A stretch of DNA of 64,000 bases from Panopea generosa (taxonomy: Eukaryota > Mollusca > Bivalvia > Adapedonta > Hiatellidae). Position 1 is the first letter of the stretch, and every line of letters begins with the position of its first letter. Of this stretch, positions 35,202-45,802 are shown in pieces. The DNA is taken from the NCBI GenBank assembly GCA_029582155.1, contig CM055895.1, forward strand, positions 44,288,578 to 44,352,577, in the 5' to 3' direction. Position numbers and translations under genes: made by a program. The notes beneath the pieces were generated by a model. The model ran no database searches, was not told the DNA's origin, and was given only the letters and a program-made list of their open reading frames with translations.

Positions 35202-35747
35202 TTGGCAAAATATCGTCTTCAACATATACTCGATGATTTCTTAAAGGATGGAAGTTTCCCATCAAAATACTGTTGGAAAACTATAATTAAACATTCTATC
35301 CGCGTATACGAAAATAATGTTCATCAAATAGCCATGCTAGGAGATCCTCAACTTACTGAATACATTGCCGCTACTGATGTGTTTTCTCCGTCAGCACTGT
35401 GGCTGTTGAGTAAAAGATATCCATTGCTTTTGGGTGAATGTCAGAGTACCATGAAGCTATTAAGTATATTGTACTCTCGTAATTCTTATTATCAGAATTG
35501 TTTTAAGTGTGGTGCAGTTGTGAACTCGCCAGCAATACACATTGTATTTGAATGTATAACCAATGAAGATTTGCGCGAGGCACTGTGGAAGGTAATTTAC
35601 ACACAGTTTGGGTCGATTGTTTTTAACAACTTTATCAATCTTAACATGAAAAGCCAAATAACTCATCTATGCGCTGGCCTTCGTCAATTTCTAATCTGTG
35701 ACGAATTACAAATTATTGTAAGGTATTCCCATCGCATGATGGATTGA
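35202..35747 (+). pseudogene. LINE ORF2, C-terminal zinc-knuckle region
   Basis: In phase with the reverse transcriptase but separated by two stops. Near its centre is Cys-Phe-Lys-Cys-Gly, then His-Ile-Val-Phe-Glu-Cys. This matches the Cys-X2-Cys...His...Cys cluster found after the polymerase in many LINEs and thought to bind nucleic acid. About 330 bases of 3' untranslated sequence follow to the tail at 36,079. Confidence 0.8.
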
Positions 35748-36079
35748 ATGACGAGTCCTTGCTATTCTTTAAGTTCGTTTGTATTACCATTTTCTCCTAA
35801 TGCGTTTTGTTATTTCGTTTTGTCTTCTTTTTTCCCCCATTTGAGGCCTTTCCTCTGGTAATATTAACATGCTTTTGATTAATGCACGCGCGTGTGTGTA
35901 TGTGCGTGCGTGTGTTCGGGCGAGAAAATGTGTGTTGCTTTATTGATATATTGTATTGTATTGTAATGTACTGTATATTTTGTTTTGTATAATTGTATGT
36001 TGCTTTTTCATTTTCTCATGTGTTTAATTTTTGTAACTCTTCAGTATTGGAGGTTAATAAAGATTATATATTTTATATA

Positions 36080-36106
36080 TACCTTATACTTCTTTTTAAA
36101 ATGACA
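36080..36106. repeat. 27-bp target-site duplication, right copy
   Basis: Partner of 32,717-32,743, directly after the LINE tail. Confidence 0.9.
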
Positions 36107-37470
36107 TATGTAATTTTATGTAAATGTACTATGTTCTTTTATGACTATGTAATCCCGACCGAGTAGTTTTTATTTACCCTTGCACTTAGCTCTGGGCTTT
36201 TTGGCGAGCAAGAACAGAAGATTACGATGTCAGTGGACAGCATCGGCAGGTTCGCAACTCCTCCCGGTGCTGCACGATTGACTAGATAAGATGATTAATC
36301 TCTATGTTGGTTGAGTTGTCTAAATCGTTTCTTGTAGATAGCTGGTTATGACATATTCGTAGTTGTTGTCTTGTAGCTGGTGATGACTAGTTCCCCGTAG
36401 ATGGACCAACAGACGAGACAGTAATCTGGTTGCGTGTAGTGTGTATACCTGATTGAAATCCGTCCAACTCGTCGTTGGCCTAGTACGAGAGAACAGTACA
36501 TCCCATGTCGAAATGATGATAGAAGTCTTGTTGATAAGATGGTTCCCGTCTAAAGATGAATCTAGGAGGTATGCTGATTATAAAACGACCTTTTTAACAC
36601 CACGTTAAAACATAAAAACGATGATAGGTTAAAAATCCCTCCATGTTAACGTGGAGGGACCGTGACCCACTCAGAAGGCTGGAGCTTGCCCAGGAGACGT
36701 CTGTCCTGCTTGACAGCCGCTTGAAGAGTGGGATGTGACTATGTTATAAATGTTGATCATGCATAAATACCAAGTGCGATAAATTATGTTTCACACCTTT
36801 TTCTCCCTTACCTTGACATGGAACACGTTTAACACTATCAGCCGACGGGCACAATTTGTGGTAAAATCATTGCTCAAGTTCACCGCAACGATTTTTGTGC
36901 TAAAATAATTGCTCAAGTTCATCGCATCGCAACTTCTTGGTTTCTTATCCAATTTTAATTTTCTTTATATCACAGAAAACTTGAAAGCTTCAGCATCACA
37001 ATCATGTTAAGCAAATTAAAATCAAATAATGAATAAAGATTTTAAGGAGTACCGCCAGGTTTTTCCGTCAGCAATTTTTTTGTGAAATATTACATTTTAA
37101 GTACGGATTTTGTAAGAGTGTATATTCCGTAATACGATCGATTTTTAATAACTTTAGCTTTTCTATAACTACATTATGTTACTTACATAGACATATAAAC
37201 AATTGAATTTCCAATAATAAATAAAAAAAAAAATAAAGGGTACCGCCAGGTTTTTCAAGCGAAAAATATTACGTAAATTTTATTCGCAATAATGTGTTCA
37301 TTTTAACTGTCCGTATCTCATTCATTTGATAATGGATTTTATTTATCTTTTCAGTTACAGAGTCTTTACAGAAGCTTTTTAATGGTGTAAACATTTTTAA
37401 AATCGGTTAATGAATAAAGAAGTAAGTATGCACCGCCAGCTACTCCTTCTAAAAATCTTTTACACCTGTC
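36107..37470. other. no gene; moderately GC-richer block at 36,170-36,740
   Basis: The block 36,170-36,740 is visibly less AT-rich than its flanks. It holds CCTAGTACGAGAG (36,479-36,491) and a near-palindrome CCCTCCATGTTAACGTGGAG at 36,640. No protein frame is supported. Around 37,065 and 37,240 the string GTACCGCCAGGTTTTTC recurs, which suggests a decayed ~180-bp repeat that continues to 37,430 (CACCGCCAG). Confidence 0.45.
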
Positions 37471-37473
37471 CAA

Positions 37474-37485
37474 TATATATAAAAG
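37474..37485 (+). promoter_or_regulatory. TATA box of the unknown gene at 37,632
   Basis: TATATATAAAAG matches the TATA consensus and lies 158 bases before a well-placed ATG. Transcription would be expected to begin near 37,505-37,515, where TTCTCACG resembles an initiator. This leaves a ~120-base leader with one short upstream ORF starting in CATATGAACG. Confidence 0.6.
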
Positions 37486-37631
37486 CGCGAATTGAGCCAC
37501 AGTGGTTCTCACGCATCATATGAACGATGTGTCCTGCAAGCGTCGCAGATGATCATGATACTTGCCACAGGAAATGCGCAGTTTTTGAATATCTGCTAGC
37601 CGACGGTGGATAGAAAACGACAGGGGATACA

Positions 37632-37814
37632 ATGGATGAGAAACTATTAACGCCAAAAGACATTGCTGAAATGTACGAAGAATTAGACGCCGGTTTATAT
37701 TCCATTTGCTTGAAAAATTTGACATGTATGCCACTGACGTTCACAGATGTCCGCTTTTTCAGTAGAACTGCTGATCGTTTGAATTATTATTTACAAGAAT
37801 TCTTGGAAACAAAG
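37632..37814 (+). CDS. first coding exon of an unrecognised gene
   Basis: The product is not recognised. The exon encodes 61 residues, starting Met-Asp-Glu-Lys-Leu-Leu-Thr-Pro-Lys-Asp-Ile-Ala-Glu-Met. It contains two Cys (residues 26 and 32), an acidic amphipathic start, and an aromatic C-terminal segment (Asn-Tyr-Tyr-Leu-Gln-Glu-Phe-Leu-Glu-Thr-Lys). No signal peptide or membrane segment is seen, so a soluble intracellular protein is likely. The ATG has A at -3 and G at +4. The exon ends at AAG|GTATGT, a strong phase-0 donor, with an in-frame stop two codons later, as expected for intron sequence. A TATA box stands upstream. No downstream exon was identified; the next kilobases are tandem repeats. 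It could be a transposon gene exon. Confidence 0.55.
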
Positions 37815-37954
37815 GTATGTTAAATCAAGATTTGTTTTGTTAGACAGCGTCAAGAATTTCTATGAGAGGTCTGTAACTACGTTATTAAACAAGGCTTGAC
37901 AATCTGGATGAATATGATGGTTTTACTTGAGAATCGCCGGTTACACTAAATAGC

Positions 37955-38870
37955 GAAAAGGACTTTTTTTAAGAAAAGGACAGAAAAGGAGATTTCTTTA
38001 AGAAAAGGAGCGATTAAATCAACATTTCTTTATTAAAGTGCATAGATTTGTTATTTTATTGAAAAGAACATTAAATAAATAGCACATGCGTATTTTTATA
38101 AAAATTTCATTGACAAATTAATGTTTTATTACCAAAATGAAATCATCCATGTATTGAAATGGGGAATTGGTTTTAAGAAAAGGACTTTTTTTTAAGAAAA
38201 GGACCGATTAAATCAACATTTCTTGTTATTTTATTGAAAAGAACATTAAATAAATCGTGCATGCGTATTTTTAGAAGATTTCATTTACAAATTAATGTTT
38301 TATTACCAAAATGAAATCGTCCATGTATAGAAATGGGGAATTGGTTTTAAGAAAAGGACTTTTTTTTTAAGAAAAGGAGCGATTAAATCAGCATTTCTTT
38401 ATTATATTGCATAGATTTGTTATTTCATTGAAAAGAACATTAAATTAATAGCACATGCTTATTTTTAGAAAATTTCATTGACAAATTAATGTTTTATTAC
38501 CAAAATGAGATCATCCATGTATAAAAATGGGGAATTGGTTTTAAGAAAAGGACTTTTTTTAAGGAGCGATTAATTCAACATTTCTTTATTTTATTGTTTT
38601 TCTAGTATGATTTTATTGAAGAGAACATTAAATAAGCTAACAAGCATATTTATAGAAAATTAATATTTTATTACCAAAATGAAATTATATATGTAATGAA
38701 ATTGGGAATTGGTTTTAAATAAAACTTACAAGCGTATTTATAGAAAACCATATTGTCAAATTAATATTTTATTACCAAAGGAGCGATTAAATCAATATTT
38801 CCTTATTTTGATGTTTTCTTCTATGATTTTATTGAAGAGAACATTAACAATTACATACATGCGTATTTTC
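37955..38870. repeat. tandem repeat, ~175-195-bp unit, about 4.5 copies
   Basis: GGGGAATTGGTTTTAAGAAA recurs at about 38,161, 38,334, 38,528 and 38,705. Each copy is followed by a T-run, GAGCGATTAAATCAACATTT and TTATTGAAAAGAACATTAAA. Units decay toward the right end. It lies in the presumed first intron of the gene at 37,632. Confidence 0.85.
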
Positions 38871-39159
38871 AGAATTATATGCAAATACAGCATATATAGT
38901 TTCTTTATCTTTTTATTATCATTTTGTTGAATGGTATATGAACGACTTTTTTAATTTCCATTATTGTAATATAAATCATATATCTCTATCTAGTCCTTGA
39001 TTACACAGAATATAAATTATTTCTAACTGCAATTTTTTTTGTATAGATATCATATTATAATATTTATTGATATCATATTATAATATTTATTGATATTAAG
39101 TGTTTAACTCTGTATTGAAAATCCATATGCTACTGTTGTATATACTTATCTGCCTATCA

Positions 39160-39435
39160 CCTTTGCACCACCAAAGAAAAAAAAGTACGAGCATAAACAA
39201 ACATTTATTAAAAGTTACACCGATGCATATCCTTGCTTTTCGACATCGAAGATGGGGGTGCATTATTGCATTCTGCAAGGTCTGCAATGCAGAAATTATG
39301 CTATCTCACGGTGGGATGGGTGATTTGAAAAAAACATTGCTACAAAACAGCACATCACCCGCTCAACTTGTCAGTCGTCGTCAAGGAAAATATCGACAAT
39401 GGTTGCGACAACTCAACCAATGGATGAGTCGGTAA
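39160..39435 (+). pseudogene. BED-type zinc-finger fragment with frameshift
   Basis: Two overlapping plus frames together give a BED/hAT-style finger. One reads Lys-Tyr-Glu-His-Lys...Tyr-Thr-Asp-Ala-Tyr-Pro-Cys-Phe-Ser-Thr-Ser up to about 39,260. The other continues with Ala-Phe-Cys-Lys-Val-Cys-Asn-Ala-Glu and Ser-His-Gly-Gly-Met-Gly-Asp-Leu-Lys-Lys. The Cys pair and the His-Gly-Gly...Asp-Leu-Lys-Lys block are typical. The final zinc-binding His after Lys-Lys is replaced by Thr. BED fingers bind DNA and occur in hAT transposases and domesticated ZBED proteins. The frameshift and lost ligand argue for a pseudogene. A plus-strand stop closes the frame at 39,433. Confidence 0.5.
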
Positions 39436-39900
39436 TTAAATCCCAATAAAGCTTAATTTGAATGTTCAATAAAGCCTCGCTTTTCATCAGTTTGTCAGCT
39501 TTTTTAATTTATTCTATAAAACTCGATCACTCAATTCTCTTTTTCATCAGGTATTATGAAATATTTCTTAATAAATACATGACTTTTTATCACTGAAAAG
39601 TGCTGAAATGCCATCTCAGAGCATCTACAACTTGAAAAAAATTCGGGGGGAGGACCCCCAGACCCCCTCACAAAACCCTCGATTTCGACCACACTACTAT
39701 TTTCAGTAATTAAGGGTTGGCATCGCTGCCTAGCAATGCCCCAGATCATTATTTTGGTATGGGGTAATTTACCCCCAGTTCTGAAATCTTGGGGGTAGTT
39801 TACTCCCATTTTTTAAAGCTTGGGGTAAATTGGCATAATATTAAATTTAAGGGGTTACCATACTTTTCAAGGAATTACTATACAAGTCCTTGGTACTTTT
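39436..39900. other. spacer without gene
   Basis: It contains the repeated string GGGGTAATTTACCCCCAG / GGGGGTAGTTTACTCCCA (39,757-39,830), a short quasi-palindromic duplication. No coding support. Confidence 0.45.
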
Positions 39901-41575
39901 AGCTCACCTAAGGCGAAGGCTAACAGGTGAGCTTTTGTGATCGCCTGGTGTCGGTCGTCCGTCGTTAACTTTTAGCTTGTAACAACTTCTCCTCTGAAAC
40001 CACTGGGCCAATTTTGATATTACTTTACAGAAATGTTCCTTTGGTGACCCTCTGCCAAGTTTGTTCAAGCCATCTTAATTCGTTAAAAAACATGGACGCC
40101 AGGGGTCGGGGCATAATTAATTTTAAAAATTAAAAAATCTTCTTATCAGAAACTACTGGCTCGATTTTAAAATAATTTCACAGAAATGTTCCTTGGGTGA
40201 CCCTCTACCAAGTTTGTTCAACACATCCTGATTCGTCAAAAAACATGGCGGACAGGGGGTGGGGTTAGTTTACAATATAAGCTATAGTAAAAAGTTAAAA
40301 AATCTTCTTGTCAGAAACTACTGGCTCAATTTTAGAATAATTTCACAGAAATCATCCTTGGGTGATCCTTTACCAAGTTTGTTCAAGCCATATTGATTCG
40401 TCAAAAAACACGGGGGCCAGGGGGTTGGGTAAGGTAACTATTTAAGCTATAGTATAAACTTAAAAAATCTTCTTGTCAGAAACTACTGGCTCGATTTTAA
40501 TGTAATTTTACAGAAATGTTCCTTGGGTGACCCTCTACCAAGTTTGTTCAAGTCATCTTGGTTCGTCAAAAAACATGGCAGCCAGGGGTTGGGATTAGTT
40601 TATTATATAAGCTATAGTAAAAATTTAAAAATCTTCTTGTCAGAAACTACTGGCTCAATTTTAAAATAATTTCACAGAAAAGTTCCTTGGGTGACCCTCT
40701 ACCAAGTTTGTTCAACACATCCTGATTCGTCAAAAAACATGGCGGACAGGGGGTGGGGTTAGTTTACAATATAAGCTATAGTAAAAAGTTAAAAAATCTT
40801 CTTGTCAGAAACTACTGGCTCAATTTTAGAATAATTTCACAGAAATCATCCTTGGGTGATCCTTTACCAAGTTTGTTCAAGCCATATTGATTCGTCAAAA
40901 AACACGGGGGCCAGGGGGTTGGGTAAGTTAACTATTTAAGCTATAGTATAAACTTAAAAAATCTTCTTGTCAGAAACTACTGGCTCGATTTTAAAATAAT
41001 TTTACAGAAATGTTCCTTGGGTGACCCTCTACCAAGTTTGTTCAAGTCATCTTGGTTCGTCAAAAAACATGGCAGCCATGGGGTGGGATTAGTTTATTAT
41101 ATAAGCTATAGTAAAAACTTTAAAAATCTTCTTGTCAAAAACTACTGGCTCGATTTTAAAATAATATAACAGAAATGATCCTTTAGTGACCCTCTACCAA
41201 GTTTGTTCAGGTCACCTTGATTCGTCAAAAAACATGGCGGCCAGGGGGTGGGGTTAGTTTACAATATAAGCTATAGTAAAAAGTTAAAAAATATTCTTGT
41301 CAGAAACTACTGACTCGATTTTAAAATAATTTCAGAGAAATGTTCAATGGGTGACCCTTTACCATGTTTGATCAACACATCTTGATTCGTCAAAAAACAT
41401 TGCAGCCATGGGGTGGGCTTAGTTTATTTTGTAAGCTATAGTAAAAAATTAGAAAATATTTTTGTCAAAAACTACTGGCTCGATTTTAAAATAATATCAT
41501 AGAAATGGTCCTTAGATGACCCTCTCCCAAGTTTGTTTAAGCCATCTTGATTCGTCAAAAAACATAGCGGCCCAG
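39901..41575 (+). repeat. dispersed element with 165-bp tandem units, copy 2 (three-unit higher-order repeat)
   Basis: It opens with a hairpin: AGCTCACCT (39,901-39,909) and AGGTGAGCT (39,925-39,933). Ten units of 164-168 bp follow, each with AACTACTGGCTCGATTTT, TTCCTTGGGTGACCCTCTAC and GATTCGTCAAAAAACATG. A three-unit block starting near 40,201 recurs near 40,696 (495-bp offset, nearly identical). The unit order otherwise parallels the array at 19.7-20.9 kb. Confidence 0.9.
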
Positions 41576-41689
41576 GCAATGAATAACAGGGTAGAATATA
41601 CACACATTTAACATTGTTTGTATGCCAACTTGGGCTACTGAAAGATCAGTTTTACTTATTAAACCCTTCTTTCACAGCTTTTAACCAGT

Positions 41690-42110
41690 ACTAAAGCTCA
41701 CACCAGAACATTCCCAAATAAATCGGATGTGAGAGATGAATAACAATGGGACACAATGTTTGATTGATAGAATATTTAGCGTCATTTTTATGCCATCAAG
41801 GGCTAACAGAAGATCAGGTAACCTAACCACTGTTTCCTGGGATTAACCAGTACTCAAGCACACCCATCTTTGCAAGTTACTGATAACTTTCCCACTTGAA
41901 TTAGTAGTGAGAGACGAATGATAATGAGACACAATTTCGTATATCAATCATCACGGAGACTGTTGCCGGACAGGGATTCTAACTCACGACCCCTGGATTG
42001 ATAGTCAAACACGTAACCGACTGAGCTAATCGGGCCCGGGACACAATGTGTTATGTCAATCATCATAGAGTCGGGACTTGGCAGTTGCCAAAGGAGTCAG
42101 ACACATTAAA
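41690..42110 (-). mobile_element. older SINE A copy, split by a younger one
   Basis: The flanks 41,690-41,759 and 42,038-42,110 join into a diverged SINE A body (GTGAGAGATGAATAACAATG, GGACACAATG, TCAATCATCATAGAGT). The younger copy interrupts it. Confidence 0.75.
41760..42037 (-). mobile_element. tRNA-derived SINE, family A, copy 3 (nested)
   Basis: Full head-to-tail copy with A box (TTAGCTCAGTCGGTTACG) and B box. Target-site duplication GGGACACAATGT lies at 41,748-41,759 and 42,038-42,049. The target lies inside a diverged member of the same family. Confidence 0.9.
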
Positions 42111-42287
42111 TTAATACGAGTCTTGGACCAGGGGATCCTATTAAAAATGTCACTTCAAGTCAAATTTGGATAAGTATAACAATTCTTCTTCTTCCAGTTA
42201 ACCGACCAACTTCAATAAAGTCTGAACATTATTTTTAAACTTTGAGAAATGTATTTAAAATTGTATCCTGCAATCAAATTTACTTAC

Positions 42288-42460
42288 CAATCAAAGGCCG
42301 ATTTCTGAATATTCTGGGCACCAACATTTGCCCAAACACTCAAGCCCTTGTGCTTTGTACATACTGCACATCTAAAGATCGTTGAACCATCGGCAGTTTC
42401 AATTTTAAGCCATGGGAAAGAGACTCGCTATGCCTCCGCCGTTCCTTTCGTGCAAGAAAC
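42288..42460 (-). pseudogene. zinc-finger-like exon fragment (TTF/BED style) with splice donor
   Basis: A minus-strand frame reads Ser-Phe-Pro-Trp-Leu-Lys-Ile-Glu, then Phe-Arg-Cys-Ala-Val-Cys-Thr-Lys-His, then Val-Trp-Ala-Asn-Val-Gly-Ala-Gln-Asn-Ile-Gln-Lys-Ser-Ala-Phe. Phe-Pro-Trp-Leu followed by a Cys-X2-Cys knuckle resembles the zinc fingers at the start of hAT-related and TTF-type proteins. The frame ends at GATTG|GTAAGT, a near-perfect donor at 42,288/42,287. The upstream edge was not resolved and no following exon was found toward 41 kb. It could be a live exon or a transposon relic. The 106-codon plus-strand frame over the same bases has less support. Confidence 0.45.
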
Positions 42461-42469
42461 GTGTGCGTT

Positions 42470-44758
42470 TTTGCTTTTGTTGACTGTACTTATGATGTCA
42501 TCTATATTAATTGGTTTAACAATATATTTTGTACGGATTTGGTACTATGTATTGGTTCTTTTAAAGAAAAGAAACTTTCAAGTGTCTTCTGCTGTTTCAA
42601 CATTTTTTTTCATGATCGTAAAAGCGCTTGATTTTCCACATGCATTATGTTCGTCAAGTAAAAAGTAGACTGGGTTACTGTGTAATTATAATTGAAAAAA
42701 ACAAGTGTATTTACGATTAAAAAAAATAATTTGTTGCAAACCAGTCGCCGTTTCACGGAAGTTTACATCAGAGTGAAAGTAGAATTTAGAATTCTATTTT
42801 ACGCTGGTTGTTTTCATCCTTTGCGTGTATCTAAAATAACATGCGTTTGCCTACGCATGGAAAATAATTATCATGCGTAAATTAGCTTATTTGTAGGGTA
42901 AATGACGCAAAAATGCATCTTATCTGGGGCACTGCCCTAAGTATGAAATATCATGCAGAAAATGAAATTTTATGTTGTAAACAGTGCAGACCCTGAACAG
43001 AAGGCTTCTCTAGGAGCCATTTGGATTGGTCTACACTTTTTGCAAATTATTGTATATCCAGCAGGACAATGGTTGTAATAATAAGCATTGGGAATTTATA
43101 AATATATGAATACAGGCAGAGACATAGACACAGAGACTGGAAGCCTGTTCTTCCGCTATAGTGGCTATTTCTAAAATAACGTACATCCCTGAGAAATCCT
43201 GAGAGTCATGTGATTTGATTATAGCGTCATTGTTGGCCATAATGAAAAAAAAATACAAGGCAGATCGTCTTGATGTTTTTATGACAAAAATAGAGAAATT
43301 TTAAGTATTTTTTTTAATTATGTTTTCATTATTTTCTTTATTCAGTGTATAAGATTGGTTGTATGTGTTTTTGAATGTTGATTCCCAAGAAAGTCATAGG
43401 TGCTGAAATCAACCCATTCCCCACCCTCTTTTCGTAAATAGTTGTACATTAAATTTACCAAAAACATTTTCCCACTGTTATGTTTTTTATTATTTTTTCA
43501 TTATCATTATGTATACTAAGTATGTTGAACGAGTGCAGAAATTTTTTATTTTGATATGTTTATTAGAAATGTCGACTTTTATGATTTGGAAAGACAATTT
43601 TTGCAGTTGTTTTTTTTTTCGAGTGGTTTTAAATGGGACTTTATTAAACTTACAAAAACTTTATTTCGGTATTATATTTCAGGGTTTTTTTTTACTATCA
43701 TCATGTACTAGATGAATTGCAAGAGTGCAGAAATATTTATTCTGATATATTTACTCAAAGTGGACTTAATGGTTTTGAAAAATGTCAGTTGTGATTGTAA
43801 AAGATTATTGACTGGACTACTGCTGTCCACATATTTATTATATTTTGAAAAGAAAACTGGTTTTGAACAGCAGAAATCTTTTCAAAAACCGGAAAAAAAA
43901 CAAAAAACAGGATATTTTAAAAGCACTGGTTCAAGCCTCCATAACATGCAAAAAGACCCTGAAATATTAAGATAATAAAAAGTGTCCAATTTTTAAACTG
44001 GCATTAGAAAGCTGCACATTTCAATACATTTTTAAAAAAATATGCCTAACGCTTTGTAATGAAAAGTTTATTTTGAGACTCGACAAGAAATTGCATGATA
44101 AAGTTGTCGTTGATTGCAGTTCAGTGTCAAAGTTGGAAGTGATATTTACAGAGTTATGTTGAAAAAATAATTTAATACCATAATGATTTCGGTAACGACT
44201 ATTAATCATTTATTTTTTACAGTTTTTCGCTATACTGGCAACTGTCATCTGTTAGCAGCACTTTCTCTGAAACGACTATAGTGGGGCAATATGGGGCTGT
44301 ATATTGTGAGAATTGTGCCTTTTTTGAGAAAAGCACCAAACTTGGCATATTGACAAACATAGTACATGAACATCGTTTACTGATTATTTTAACACCGAGA
44401 CCCACTTTCAAAATGGCTGAAAATTTAAGATGGCCACTAAAATGGCCGCCAAATTTTACAAACTTCACGTTTGTCTTTATATTTACAGTATTTTATGAAA
44501 TCTTATAACTCTTTATGACTAATGTTATCAAATTATACTTATATATAATAACTTTAATAGTTTTATTGTGACAAATTATCCTTAGAGAGAAAGAAGTGCA
44601 AACTAATTGTTACGATTGTCAAAATTAGCATACATTTCTATTATTTATATATTATTTTATACTTTTGCACAACGGTTTCATCGTATTTTACAAAAAAGAC
44701 ATGCTCGAACATGTAAGATACAAAATTGCTAAAATAATGCATAGGAAAGGGTTGTATC
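42470..44758. other. no recognisable gene
   Basis: A weak direct repeat of ~190 bp links 43,490-43,570 and 43,680-43,770 (GAGTGCAGAAAT, then TTTGATATGTTTA). Frames at 42,692-42,880, 43,509-43,715, 43,712-43,975 (+) and 44,217-44,468 (-) show no domain. Confidence 0.45.
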
Positions 44759-44760
44759 TA

Positions 44761-45421
44761 TACTCAGCAAAAAAAGAAACTTTACTCTCCATGAATTGGT
44801 TATTTTCAAAATCCTGTTTGAAACACTGCACTGATATTGGTATGGCTGTGTCAATTGATCATTTTTTAACAAATGTGTATTTTCATTGGACATTTGAAGT
44901 GTAGTTTTGTACCCATAAATTAATGATAAAGTGGATAACGTTTTTTAACTGAAACTGAAATTTGCATTGTTATTGTTGCTTTTCAAGTTTGTTTTTAAGA
45001 CTAATATTAGTGAGGCATAGTTGTGAAAGAAGCAATTAAGTAAGAGTTACACGTGTAATCTTTATTTATAAAGGGTGACTTGATTGACAAAGCAAATCTT
45101 CCTTGAGGCCCTCTTAAAACAAGTACATCATATTACAAAGTCCAAAAAATTATATTGTTTTTTCAATTGTTTGATTAACAACATATCTGTTTATGTAATG
45201 CACATTTGTGTATCTACCTGGTTGACTCTGGCATGTGCAAATCATACAAAACAGGATTTTTACAGCTAGGTTATTACCATTTGTGTTTAAATAAACAAGT
45301 TTTCATAATTCAAACAGACTGACACAATACCGACATTTTTTATTAACATCTTATTATAAATGTTGAAATTAAAAAAGTTATTGCACTTTAAACATAGTAA
45401 AGTTTCTTTTTTTGCTCAGTA
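44761..45421. mobile_element. 661-bp non-autonomous Tc1/mariner-type element
   Basis: The 26-bp terminal inverted repeats at 44,761-44,786 and 45,396-45,421 (TACTSAGCAAAAAAAGAAAC core) differ at one position. TA dinucleotides flank both ends (44,759-44,760 and 45,422-45,423), the target duplication typical of this superfamily. The interior has only short frames (44,665-44,904 and 45,084-45,269) without transposase motifs. Its termini resemble the end seen at 21,581. Confidence 0.85.
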
Positions 45422-45802
45422 TATATTCACTTAAAGTTGGTGGGGTAAATCAATATAACATTATGTACCAGCACCAGTCAATGCTAGAACAAGTTAAAGA
45501 TTAAATTTTAGAATTATCCAACAGCCACTGGTATATTATTATGATTTACACAATACTTTAGTCTTGAACATTTACATCTTTTGAAATACCCTTTGTCAGC
45601 ATGTAGAGAGACGACCAGTTTGGTTCCCATACTTTTTCCCAATCTGTTTTTTTTTAGGGGAGGGGGGGGGGGCTTGAAATAGTGATAGGAAAAGACCTGA
45701 TAAGCTGTTCATTTGGTGCGTTATAGCTGAGCTGTCGATCAATTCTTTTAAGGACTCGTTTACATTTGATGAAGTATGTGTTGGGGCGAATACAAATCAC
45801 TT

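Larger units (their letters stand above)
32744..36079 (+). mobile_element. 5'-truncated LINE insertion (3.3 kb)
   Basis: Non-LTR retrotransposon whose copy begins inside the endonuclease domain and ends at an A/T-rich tail after GTTAATAAAGATTATAT. It is flanked by a 27-bp target-site duplication. Reading the element as one ORF needs removal of four in-frame stops (near 33,218, 33,680, 35,100 and 35,148) and one frameshift in an A9 run near 34,171-34,179. It is therefore dead but only moderately old. The clade is uncertain: the order and motifs fit the APE-type CR1/L2/Jockey group. Confidence 0.9.

Noticed and set aside
42348..42668. Plus-strand 106-codon ORF with a hydrophobic centre
   Set aside because: The minus strand over the same bases has a zinc-knuckle-like frame and a splice donor; the plus frame has no homology signal.
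43712..43975. Plus-strand 87-codon ORF
   Set aside because: Lys-rich, low complexity, no splice or domain support.
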